DNA of 6,574 nucleotides from an uncultured Desulfovibrio sp. (GTDB taxonomy: Bacteria > Desulfobacterota > Desulfovibrionia > Desulfovibrionales > Desulfovibrionaceae), in assembly GCA_947177645.1 (NCBI GenBank), contig CAMWVJ010000066.1:1-6574 (forward strand). The letters are read 5' to 3'. Positions 1-5,762 of the stretch are shown here, one piece after another. Below the pieces are notes generated by a model. It worked only from the letters and a program-made list of their open reading frames with translations. It ran no database searches and was not told where the DNA came from. Made by a program: the position numbers and the translations under genes. The stretch's first letter is position 1. Every line of letters begins with the position of its first letter.

Positions 1-143
1 CGAGGAAATTTTTCTCTGACGCAGCCAGCACCGAAAAGGCTGTTTTTGACGGATACTTTCGGCGTTCAGGCAGCAGCAGAAATCGGCTGTGCCGCATTAA
101 CAGCGCAAATGTACAGCAAAGCAGCGCTACAACGGAGAACGCC
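1..143. other. lon 5' region, no clear promoter recognised
   Basis: This leader lies upstream of lon. A TTGACG box at 46-51 resembles a sigma-70 -35 element, but no convincing -10 hexamer sits 16-18 bases downstream. There is no CIRCE operator (TTAGCACTC/GAGTGCTAA) and no good sigma-32-like pair. The lon reading frame stays open to the left edge but contains no ATG, GTG or TTG before 144, so lon cannot start earlier within the window. A few 5-bp inverted repeats are present and are not significant. Confidence 0.4.
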
Positions 144-2585
144 ATGTCGGATGAAGCGCGCGGAAGCGCCATCGAGGAACTGCCTGTCATGCCCCTGCGG
201 GAAGTGGTCATGTTCCCGCGGTCCATCATGCCCCTCTTCGTGGGCCGGGAGGCTTCCATCAAGGCCATCGAGGCCGCGCACGCCACCTACAGCAAGCAGA
301 TCTTCCTCGTTGCCCAGCGCGAGGCCGGGCTGGAAAAGCCCGACGCCGGCGACCTCTCGCCCGTGGGCGTGGTGAGCAAGATCCTCCAGATATTGCGCCT
401 GCCCGACGGCACCATCAAGGTGCTCTTCGAGGGGCTGTACCGCGCCACCTGGCAGGAGCTGCGCGAGCGCGGCCAGTATTCCGTGGCCTTCGTGCGCCGC
501 GTGCCCGAAAGCCAGAGCCGCCCCGAGGAAAAGGAGGCGCTGGTGCGCGCCGTGCACGAGGCGCTGGAGGAATACGGCAAGAACAACAAGAAGATCTCGC
601 AGGAGGCCATCCTCGCCATGCTGGCCCTGCAGGAGCCGGGCCCACTCGCCGACGCGGTGATGCCGCAGCTCAAGCTGGATTACCGCAAGAAGCAGGAGGT
701 GCTGGAGCTTTCCGACGTGACCCAGCGCCTCGAGCGGGCCTATGAGTACCTTCAGGGCGAGGTGGCGCTCTCCACGGTGGAGAAGCGCATCAAGAACCGC
801 GTCAAGGTGCAGATGGAGCGCAACCAGCGCGAATACTACCTCACCGAGCAGATCAAGGCCATCAACAAGGAAATGGGCCGCGAGGACGACCCGCAGGCCG
901 AGGTGGCCGAGCTGGAAGAGCGCCTCAAGGCCCGCGACATGCCCGAGGAGGCGCGCGAAAAGGCGCTGGCGGAAGTCAAGAAGCTCCGCTCTATGCCGCC
1001 CGCGGCCGCCGAATACACGGTGGTGCGCAACTATGTGGACTGGATACTCGACCTGCCCTGGAACGACCTGAAGCAGATCGACATCGACATCGAAAAGGCC
1101 CGCGCCATCCTCGACGGCGACCACTACGGGCTTGAGCGCCCCAAGGAGCGCATCCTCGAATATCTCGCCGTGCAGAAGCTCTCGCACGGCCTCAAGGGGC
1201 CCATCCTCTGCTTCGTGGGGCCGCCCGGCGTTGGCAAGACCTCCCTCGCCAAGTCCGTGGCCAGGGCCACGGGGCGCGACTTCGTGCGCCTCTCTTTGGG
1301 CGGCGTGCGCGACGAGGCGGAGATCCGCGGGCACCGGCGCACCTATGTGGGCGCGCTGCCGGGCAAGATCATCCAGTCCCTCAAGCGGGTGAAATACAAT
1401 AACCCGCTCTTCTGCCTCGACGAGGTGGACAAGCTCACCTCGGACTATCGCGGCGACCCGGCCGCGGCCCTTTTGGAGGTGCTGGACCCGGAGCAGAACA
1501 ACACCTTCATGGACCACTATCTCGACTTGGAGTACGACCTTTCCAAGATTTTCTTCATCACCACAGCCAATTCGCTGCACGGCATCCCCGGCCCGCTGCT
1601 GGACCGCATGGAGATCATCGAGCTCTCGAGCTACCTGGAGACGGAAAAGCGCCACATCGCGCGCCAGTTCCTCATCCCGCGCCAGCTCGAGGAGCACGGC
1701 CTGAAGCCGGAAAACCTGCGCGTGTCGGAAAACGCGCTCATGGAGATCATCCGCGGCTACACGCGCGAGGCCGGGGTGCGCAATCTCGAGCGCGAGATCG
1801 CCGCCCTCTGCCGCAAGACGGCCATCCGCCTCGTGGAGGAGAACGACCTTGAGCGCACGGTGCAGGTCTCGACCCAGAGCCTGCCCTCCCTGCTCGGCGT
1901 GAAGAAGTACCGCCACGAGGAGCGCGAGGCCGAGCCGCAGGTGGGCGTGTGCGCGGGCCTCGCCTACAACCAGCGCGGCGGCGAGATATTGCTGGTGGAG
2001 ACGAGCCTCATGAGCGGTTCGGGCCAGGTGGTGACCACCGGCCAGCTCGGCGAGGTCATGCAGGAGTCGGCCAAGGCCGCGCTCTCCTATGTGCGCTCGC
2101 GCGCGGAAAGCCTCGGCCTCGAGCCGCGCTTCCACCGCAAGGTGGACATCCATGTGCATGTGCCGGCCGGCGCCACGCCCAAGGACGGCCCCTCGGCGGG
2201 CATCACGCTCGCCACGTCCATCACCTCGGCCCTGCTCGGCATCCCGGTGCGCAACGACGTGGCCATGACCGGCGAGATCTCGCTGCGCGGCCGCGTGCTG
2301 CCCATCGGCGGCCTGCGCGAGAAGCTCCTCGCTGCCCGCCGCAGCGGCATCAAGAAAGTCATCATGCCCGCGGACAACGAGAAGGACCTCAAGGAAGTCC
2401 CAGACGCGGTGCTCCGCGACCTTGAACTCGTGTGCGTGGAGCATGTGGACGAGGTGCTCCCGCAGGCGCTGGCCGCCTCGCCGGAAGAGATTTTCTCCGG
2501 CAGGGGCACGGCGCAACCGCTCTGGGCCTCCCTGCGCGCCCATGCCGCCGGCGAGGGCGGCGAGGAGAACCACGCCGCGCAGTAG
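144..2585 (+). CDS. lon: ATP-dependent Lon protease (endopeptidase La)
   Basis: Lon is a cytoplasmic AAA+ serine protease that unfolds and degrades damaged and short-lived regulatory proteins. The 813-residue length is typical of bacterial LonA. The N-terminal LON substrate-binding domain starts at about residue 13 ([13 protein letters not shown]) and a coiled-coil linker spans roughly 185-285. The AAA+ module carries Walker A GPPGVGKT at 359-366, Walker B with D426/E427, sensor-1 TTAN at 473-476, a candidate arginine finger at R488, and a sensor-2 region around 541-550. The protease domain has catalytic Ser684 in KDGPSAG and Lys727 in GGLREK. Their spacing of 43 residues equals that of E. 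coli Lon (S679/K722). The start is ATG at 144, with GGAG at 134-137 six bases upstream. The Ala/Gly-rich last 20 residues are variable tail. The gene appears intact and monocistronic, with its own terminator. It could be one of several Lon paralogues, as Desulfovibrio genomes often carry more than one. Confidence 0.97.
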   Translation: MSDEARGSAIEELPVMPLREVVMFPRSIMPLFVGREASIKAIEAAHATYSKQIFLVAQREAGLEKPDAGDLSPVGVVSKILQILRLPDGTIKVLFEGLYRATWQELRERGQYSVAFVRRVPESQSRPEEKEALVRAVHEALEEYGKNNKKISQEAILAMLALQEPGPLADAVMPQLKLDYRKKQEVLELSDVTQRLERAYEYLQGEVALSTVEKRIKNRVKVQMERNQREYYLTEQIKAINKEMGREDDPQAEVAELEERLKARDMPEEAREKALAEVKKLRSMPPAAAEYTVVRNYVDWILDLPWNDLKQIDIDIEKARAILDGDHYGLERPKERILEYLAVQKLSHGLKGPILCFVGPPGVGKTSLAKSVARATGRDFVRLSLGGVRDEAEIRGHRRTYVGALPGKIIQSLKRVKYNNPLFCLDEVDKLTSDYRGDPAAALLEVLDPEQNNTFMDHYLDLEYDLSKIFFITTANSLHGIPGPLLDRMEIIELSSYLETEKRHIARQFLIPRQLEEHGLKPENLRVSENALMEIIRGYTREAGVRNLEREIAALCRKTAIRLVEENDLERTVQVSTQSLPSLLGVKKYRHEEREAEPQVGVCAGLAYNQRGGEILLVETSLMSGSGQVVTTGQLGEVMQESAKAALSYVRSRAESLGLEPRFHRKVDIHVHVPAGATPKDGPSAGITLATSITSALLGIPVRNDVAMTGEISLRGRVLPIGGLREKLLAARRSGIKKVIMPADNEKDLKEVPDAVLRDLELVCVEHVDEVLPQALAASPEEIFSGRGTAQPLWASLRAHAAGEGGEENHAAQ

Positions 2586-2606
2586 GCGGCGACCTGCTTT
2601 AACAGA

Positions 2607-2643
2607 AAAAGGCCGCGCCCCCGTATAGAGGGCGTGGCCTTTT
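2607..2643 (+). terminator. rho-independent terminator after lon, probably bidirectional
   Basis: A 14-bp stem with one G-U pair is formed by the left arm at 2607-2620 (AAAAGGCCGCGCCC) and the right arm at 2630-2643 (GGGCGTGGCCTTTT), around a 9-base loop. On the plus strand the stem ends in four T and a T-rich stretch, 21 bases after the lon stop. Read on the minus strand, the same stem is followed by TTTTTCTGTT, so it can also end leftward transcripts, including any carrying the two tiny ORFs at 2686-2826. Confidence 0.9.
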
Positions 2644-2685
2644 GGTATTTTCAGGGAAGTAACCGCACTAAAATAAATTTTGGCC

Positions 2686-2760
2686 TCAACCCTGCTTACG
2701 CAGATAAAACGCATACGCAGACAACGCGGCAACGAAAACCGCAAAAATTACCCATACCAT
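2686..2760 (-). CDS. putative 24-residue single-helix membrane peptide
   Basis: This is a minus-strand ORF that starts with ATG (2760-2758) and ends with TGA (2688-2686). The peptide is almost entirely one transmembrane helix (VWVIFAVFVAALSAYAFY) followed by a basic end (LRKQG). This hydrophobic-then-positive layout is typical of real small bacterial membrane proteins, such as accessory subunits of oxidases and transporters. GAGGA lies upstream (about 2775-2770) as a possible ribosome binding site. Its ATG directly follows, in frame, the TAA of another tiny hydrophobic ORF. The unit is convergent with lon and lies between two hairpin terminators. No family is recognised and no function can be assigned. 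It could also be a chance ORF in an AT-richer intergenic stretch. Confidence 0.4.
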   Translation of the reverse strand: MVWVIFAVFVAALSAYAFYLRKQG

Positions 2761-2826
2761 TTACGCATCCTCGGTTGTCAGCAGGATAGACATCAATAAA
2801 CAACCAATTCCCAGCCACAACGACAC
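2761..2826 (-). CDS. putative 19-21 residue hydrophobic peptide
   Basis: This tiny minus-strand ORF ends in TAA (2763-2761), immediately before and in frame with the ATG of the next tiny ORF. A GTG at 2826-2824 gives 21 residues, with GAGAGG only three bases upstream. A TTG at 2820-2818 gives 19 residues with better spacing (nine bases from GAGG). An internal ATG would give only 10 residues. The peptide reads as one short hydrophobic helix (LWLGIGCLLMSILL) and a polar acidic end (TTEDA). The start is uncertain and no family is recognised. Its proximity to the upstream hairpin, 9 bases away, means that any transcript would come from read-through of the coo operon or from a promoter overlapping the hairpin. 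Confidence 0.25.
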   Translation of the reverse strand: MSLWLGIGCLLMSILLTTEDA

Positions 2827-2834
2827 CTGCCTCT

Positions 2835-2880
2835 CTTGAAAAAAGTCCGATTGCCAAGCTGGCAAGCGGACTTTTTCAAG
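2835..2880 (-). terminator. long hairpin terminator of the coo operon, bidirectional shape
   Basis: The inverted repeat has its left arm at 2835-2855, a 5-base loop (AAGCT) at 2856-2860 and its right arm at 2861-2880. The arms pair along their full length except for one bulged A and one A/C mismatch. On the minus strand the core stem (AGTCCGCTTGCC ... GGCAATCGGACT) is followed by six T, as expected for a rho-independent terminator, 75 bases beyond the cooF stop. The plus strand also shows five T after the stem, so it can act in both directions. Confidence 0.85.
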
Positions 2881-2895
2881 AAAGGCAGTGGCGCG

Positions 2896-2915
2896 CTTAA
2901 ATCAGTTCTTAAATC
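2896..2915. repeat. 8-bp direct repeat (CTTAAATC x2)
   Basis: CTTAAATC occurs at 2896-2903 and again at 2908-2915, separated by AGTT (12-bp period). On the minus strand this reads GATTTAAG AACT GATTTAAG. It lies in the short gap between the cooF stop and the hairpin terminator. Its role is unknown, and it could be a protein-binding site or chance in a locally AT-rich stretch. Confidence 0.35.
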
Positions 2916-2955
2916 GCATGTCTTCTGGAGACCACTAACCAACTGGCGCTTGGCG

Positions 2956-3585
2956 TCAGGCCTGGGGCTGCGTTTCGGCCGCGGCCTTGGCGGCAGCCGG
3001 CTTCACCTCCACGGTCTCGCCTTCCTTCTTGGCGCTCACGGCCTTCTTTTCCGGCATGGGCGGCTCCACGATGGTGCCGTCCGGCATCACCATGGAGAGC
3101 GCCTGCACGGGACAGGCCTCCATGCAGGCCGTAATCTTCTTGCCGTTCTCGATGCGCCAGGCGTGGCACATGTCGCAGCGTACGGCCACCTCGCGCCCGG
3201 GCGCCACCAGGGCCGGGGCCTCCTCGCCCTCGGCGGCGGGCACTTCCTGCGCGGCCGCGTCCATGGAGATGGTGCCGTAGGGGCACGACTTGATGCACAT
3301 CTGGCAGGCGATGCAGAGTTCTTCGTTGAAGAGGATGCGGCCGTCCTCCTCCTGCTGGAGAGCGCCCGTAGGGCACACGTTGCAACAGGGCGCGGGCTGG
3401 CACTGGTGGCAGCGCACCGTGGTCTTGAGCCCTTCCGCCTTGATCACCTGCACGCGCGCGACGAGCGTGTCGCGGTGCTTCATGGCCTCCTTGAAGCTCA
3501 TGTTGTGGTGGGCGGCGATGCAGGCCACCTCGCAACGGCGGCAGGCGCGGCATTTTTCGGGAGTGACGCGGATGTGTTCAATCAT
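2956..3585 (-). CDS. cooF: CooF-like four-cluster [4Fe-4S] ferredoxin subunit
   Basis: This 209-residue iron-sulfur protein belongs to the CooF/HycB/DmsB family and carries electrons from a low-potential donor (CO dehydrogenase in Rhodospirillum rubrum) to the Coo hydrogenase in the cytoplasm. It has four cysteine groups: C12-C15-C18-C22, C59-C62-C67-C71 (with an extra C68), C91-C94-C97-C101, and C137-C140-C154-C158. Clusters pair between groups in this family, giving up to four [4Fe-4S]. Residues after about 170 form an Ala/Lys/Glu/Pro-rich tail, probably disordered. The ATG at 3585-3583 overlaps the hypA stop (ATGATTGA, 8 bases), with GAGGAA at 3598-3593 seven bases upstream, so translation is probably coupled to hypA. 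It is the last gene of the operon. No cooS follows, so the donor is unknown. HycB- or HydN-type carriers are the alternative name for the same fold. Confidence 0.85.
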   Translation of the reverse strand: MIEHIRVTPEKCRACRRCEVACIAAHHNMSFKEAMKHRDTLVARVQVIKAEGLKTTVRCHQCQPAPCCNVCPTGALQQEEDGRILFNEELCIACQMCIKSCPYGTISMDAAAQEVPAAEGEEAPALVAPGREVAVRCDMCHAWRIENGKKITACMEACPVQALSMVMPDGTIVEPPMPEKKAVSAKKEGETVEVKPAAAKAAAETQPQA

Positions 3586-3961
3586 GGTGCGCTTCCTCGG
3601 TATCGACGCGCAGGGACTGGAGCGTCAGCCCGTGCCCGCCGCTGAAATGGATGTTTTCGCCGCCGCACTCGGGGCAGACGAAGTGGCGTTGCCGCAGTTC
3701 AAAAGCATGGCCGCAGTCTTCGCAGCGGCAGGCCAGGGGCGCGGTGGTGAGGGTCAGTTTGGCGCCCTCGGCTTCCGTGCCCTCGGCGAAAAGCTCAAAA
3801 CAGGCCTCGAGCGTGCGAGGCTCCACGCAGGCGATGAGGCCCATCTCGCAGACAAGCTCCTCGATGCGGGCGATGCGCTGCTCAGGGTGGGCGGCATTGT
3901 GCTCCGCAACCGACTTAAGGGCCAAGCCGAGCAGGCCCTGGACGAGGCTCGCCTCATGCAC
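3578..3961 (-). CDS. hypA: hydrogenase nickel insertion protein HypA
   Basis: HypA works with HypB to deliver nickel to the [NiFe] hydrogenase large subunit. The 127 residues begin MHEASLVQGLL. The N-terminal Met-His-Glu is the family's nickel site, with His2 as ligand. The zinc site is C80-x2-C83-x12-C96-x2-C99, the same spacing as in E. coli HypA. The start must be the GTG at 3961-3959, because only this puts His at position 2. An ATG four bases further in lies in another frame. The ribosome binding site is weak: GAGGGGG at 3978-3972 is distant, so initiation may be poor or depend on the upstream gene. The gene sits 90 bases after cooH and overlaps cooF by 8 bases. This placement ties nickel loading to synthesis of CooH. 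Confidence 0.93.
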   Translation of the reverse strand: MHEASLVQGLLGLALKSVAEHNAAHPEQRIARIEELVCEMGLIACVEPRTLEACFELFAEGTEAEGAKLTLTTAPLACRCEDCGHAFELRQRHFVCPECGGENIHFSGGHGLTLQSLRVDTEEAHHD

Positions 3962-3980
3962 GGGCGCGCCGCCCCCTCGT

Positions 3981-4025
3981 CGGGGCGTGCGCCCCGTGGC
4001 CCGCGCTGGCCTGCGTGACCACGGG
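3981..4025 (-). promoter_or_regulatory. overlapping alternative hairpins in the cooH-hypA gap
   Basis: CGGGGC (3981-3986) pairs with GCCCCG (3991-3996) around a 4-base loop. CCCGTGG (3993-3999) pairs with CCACGGG (4019-4025). The two stems share 3993-3996 and so cannot form together. They lie just ahead of the weakly signalled GTG start of hypA. No T-run follows, so they are not terminators. GC-rich DNA makes such stems by chance, so a regulatory role is only a suggestion. Confidence 0.3.
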
Positions 4026-4051
4026 ACGACGCGCCGGAATATCCATATGCC

Positions 4052-5137
4052 CTAGCGCTCCGTGCAGGACACGCAGGGGTCGATGCTGTTGGTGATGAGC
4101 GCCACGTCCGCCACGGCGCAATCGCGCATCATGACGCCCAGCGACTCCCAGTTCATGTAGGAGGGCACGCGCCACTTGAGGCGTTCGGGCGTTTCCGAGC
4201 CGTTGGTGCGGATGTAGTAGAACACCTCGCCGCGCGGGGCTTCGCTGCGGGCCGTGGCCTGCGTCACCGGGATGGGGTTCATGGGGCAGGTGACAGGGCC
4301 CTCGGGCATCCGCTCGCAGCACTGGCGGATGAGCCCGAATGACTCGAAAATCTCGTCGAGGCGCACCTGGGTGCGTGTGTGCACGTCGCAGCCGTCCTTG
4401 ACGATGGACTTGAACTCCAGCTCGGGATAGGCCGCGTAGGGCGATTCCTTGCGCACGTCGTTCATCACGCCGGAGCCGCGCGCCACCGGGCCGACGACGC
4501 CGAGGCGGATGGCGTCCTCCTTGGGGAGCAGGCCGATGCCCTTGGTGCGCGTCACCACATTGTGGTTGGTATTGTAGATGTCGCGGATCTCATCGACCTG
4601 TGGCTCCATCTTGCCAATCTGCGAGAGGATGTATTCCATGAGCTTGGGGTCCACGTCGCACTTGACGCCGCCAAGGCAGTTGGAGGCGAGGTTCATGCGG
4701 TTGCCGTAGACCGTTTCCTTCACGTCCTGGATCATCTCGCGCACTTCCATAACGTGCATGAAGAGCGACTTGAAGCCGATGATGTGCGCCTGGATGGCCG
4801 TATTGAAGAGGTGCGAGGCCACGCGCTTGATTTCCTCGGCGAGCACGCGCAAATAGCGCGCCCTGGGCGGGATGCTCATGCCGAGGGCGTTCTCCACCGC
4901 CATGCAGTAGGTAAAGGAATGGCTGTTGGAGCAGAGCGAGCACACGCGCTCGGTGAGGGTGACGTTCTTGACGAGGTTGCGCTGCTGGGCCAGGGCCTCC
5001 ATGCCGCGGTGCACATGGCCGGAGGTGAGGTCCACATTGCGGATGGTCTCGCCTTCCACCTCGAGGCGGAAGTAGACGGGCTCCTCCAGGGCCACATGCA
5101 CGGGCCCGAGGGGCATGACAAAAGTATTCTTGCTCAT
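4052..5137 (-). CDS. cooH: Coo hydrogenase large subunit, Ni-Fe catalytic (CooH)
   Basis: This is the catalytic subunit of a group 4 membrane-bound [NiFe] hydrogenase, related to the complex I 49-kDa subunit NuoD and to EchE/HycE. It reduces protons to H2 or does the reverse. The 361-residue protein carries the L1 motif RVCSLC (C66, C69) and the L2 motif DPCVSC (C355, C358), the four nickel-binding cysteines. It also has the NuoD-like GHVHRGMEA at 40-48. The chain stops at Arg361, three residues after the last cysteine, so it has no C-terminal extension to be cleaved. The start chosen is ATG at 5137-5135, overlapping the cooU stop as TAATG, with AAGGAG eight bases upstream. An in-frame ATG at 5173 would add 12 residues inside cooU without a good ribosome site. 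EchE is the nearest alternative name. Gene order favours CooH. Confidence 0.93.
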   Translation of the reverse strand: MSKNTFVMPLGPVHVALEEPVYFRLEVEGETIRNVDLTSGHVHRGMEALAQQRNLVKNVTLTERVCSLCSNSHSFTYCMAVENALGMSIPPRARYLRVLAEEIKRVASHLFNTAIQAHIIGFKSLFMHVMEVREMIQDVKETVYGNRMNLASNCLGGVKCDVDPKLMEYILSQIGKMEPQVDEIRDIYNTNHNVVTRTKGIGLLPKEDAIRLGVVGPVARGSGVMNDVRKESPYAAYPELEFKSIVKDGCDVHTRTQVRLDEIFESFGLIRQCCERMPEGPVTCPMNPIPVTQATARSEAPRGEVFYYIRTNGSETPERLKWRVPSYMNWESLGVMMRDCAVADVALITNSIDPCVSCTER

Positions 5138-5670
5138 TAGCGTGACTCCTTGCCTTGAAGGATGCGCTCCCAAAGGTCCTGGGAACTCGCGCCGTTCATC
5201 ATGATGGAAAGGGGCACGAGCTCGCCCAGAAGGCCCTTGTCCAGCTCTTCGTCAAGGAAGAGGCGGCGCGGGTTGGGCTGGTTGACGATCTTGATGCCGT
5301 ACAGCTCCATCATTTCGCGCTCGTGCCAGTCGGCATTGTTGAAGAGCGGGGTGATGGAGGGCACCTGCGGATGCTTCTCGTCCAGGGGAACCGTGACGCT
5401 GTAGACCACGCCCTCGAGGACGAACTGGTAGCAGAGCGCCTGCATGGGGCCCGTGTCCGAGTGGCGGTTGTAGGCGGTGATCATGGCGAGGCGCGAGCCC
5501 TGGCTGTGCAGGATGTCGGCCGCCTGCAGGAGCTCGTGGGGCGTGTCGATCTGGAACCAGTGGTAGGCGTTGCCGAAGCTGTCACTGGTGTGGCGCACGC
5601 TGCCCCCGTGGGCGCAGAGGGGCTCGATGCCCTCGATGATCGTGCTGTTGCCGCGAATGATGTCGTGCAT
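5137..5670 (-). CDS. cooU: Coo hydrogenase subunit CooU (NuoC/30-kDa-like)
   Basis: This is the accessory subunit of the hydrogenase soluble arm, homologous to the complex I 30-kDa subunit NuoC and to EchD. It binds next to the large subunit and helps shape the quinone-like or ion-coupling interface, and carries no cofactor. The 177 residues contain the family signature at about 104-126: PSITPLF followed by ADWHEREMMELYGI, matching the NuoC pattern of PS-T-x-x-W-x-ERE-x-x-D/E-x-[FY]G. The ATG at 5670-5668 has AGGA at 5681-5678, seven bases upstream. It follows cooX after an unusually long 92-base gap that holds two hairpins, and it overlaps cooH by one base. The separate NuoC-like and NuoD-like genes distinguish this operon from HycE-type enzymes, where they are fused. 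Confidence 0.88.
   Translation of the reverse strand: MHDIIRGNSTIIEGIEPLCAHGGSVRHTSDSFGNAYHWFQIDTPHELLQAADILHSQGSRLAMITAYNRHSDTGPMQALCYQFVLEGVVYSVTVPLDEKHPQVPSITPLFNNADWHEREMMELYGIKIVNQPNPRRLFLDEELDKGLLGELVPLSIMMNGASSQDLWERILQGKESR
5146..5151 (-). promoter_or_regulatory. ribosome binding site deciding the cooH start
   Basis: AAGGAG on the minus strand lies inside the end of cooU, eight bases before the ATG at 5137. It supports the 361-residue CooH over the 373-residue version starting at 5173. The TAATG stop-start overlap suggests coupled translation of cooU and cooH. Confidence 0.8.
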
Positions 5671-5691
5671 GGGTCGGTCCTATGCTGAAGT

Positions 5692-5712
5692 TTATTGCTT
5701 GCGCAGCAATAA
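5692..5712 (-). promoter_or_regulatory. hairpin upstream of cooU
   Basis: A perfect 8-bp stem is formed by TTATTGCT (5692-5699) and AGCAATAA (5705-5712), with a 5-base loop. It ends 10 bases before the cooU ribosome binding site on the minus strand. There is no T-run, so it is not a simple terminator. It could stabilise or mark a processing site in the operon mRNA. Confidence 0.45.
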
Positions 5713-5730
5713 CTAAGTCGTTTTCCGCGC

Positions 5731-5750
5731 TTGTCCGCACCGGCGGACAA
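5731..5750 (-). promoter_or_regulatory. hairpin just after the cooX stop
   Basis: A perfect 8-bp stem is formed by TTGTCCGC (5731-5738) and GCGGACAA (5743-5750), closing a 4-base loop (CGGT on the minus strand). It lies 12 bases downstream of the cooX stop. No T-run follows in the operon direction, so a 3'-end-protecting or processing element fits better than a terminator. Confidence 0.5.
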
Positions 5751-5762
5751 AATTTTCCGAGG

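Noticed and set aside
1..19. Possible end of an upstream gene (GAGGAAATTTTTCTC then TGA)
   Set aside because: Five codons before a stop cannot be told from chance.
46..57. Sigma-70 or heat-shock promoter for lon (TTGACG, GATACT)
   Set aside because: The two boxes are adjacent rather than 16-18 bases apart and neither has a partner at proper spacing.
66..2744. Very long open minus-strand frame antisense to lon (892 codons)
   Set aside because: It is a by-product of high-GC codon use in lon. The translation is His/Leu/Arg/Ala-rich low-information sequence with no recognisable domain, while the plus strand encodes a textbook Lon.
5137..5173. Longer CooH starting at 5173
   Set aside because: It would add 12 residues overlapping cooU, without a suitable ribosome site. 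The ATG at 5137 has AAGGAG at eight bases and begins at the conserved N-terminus.
5155..5688. Plus-strand open frame antisense to cooU with the same length (177 codons)
   Set aside because: The equal length is a coincidence of the codon-aligned antisense frame. The minus strand has the NuoC signature and operon signals, and the plus product resembles nothing.
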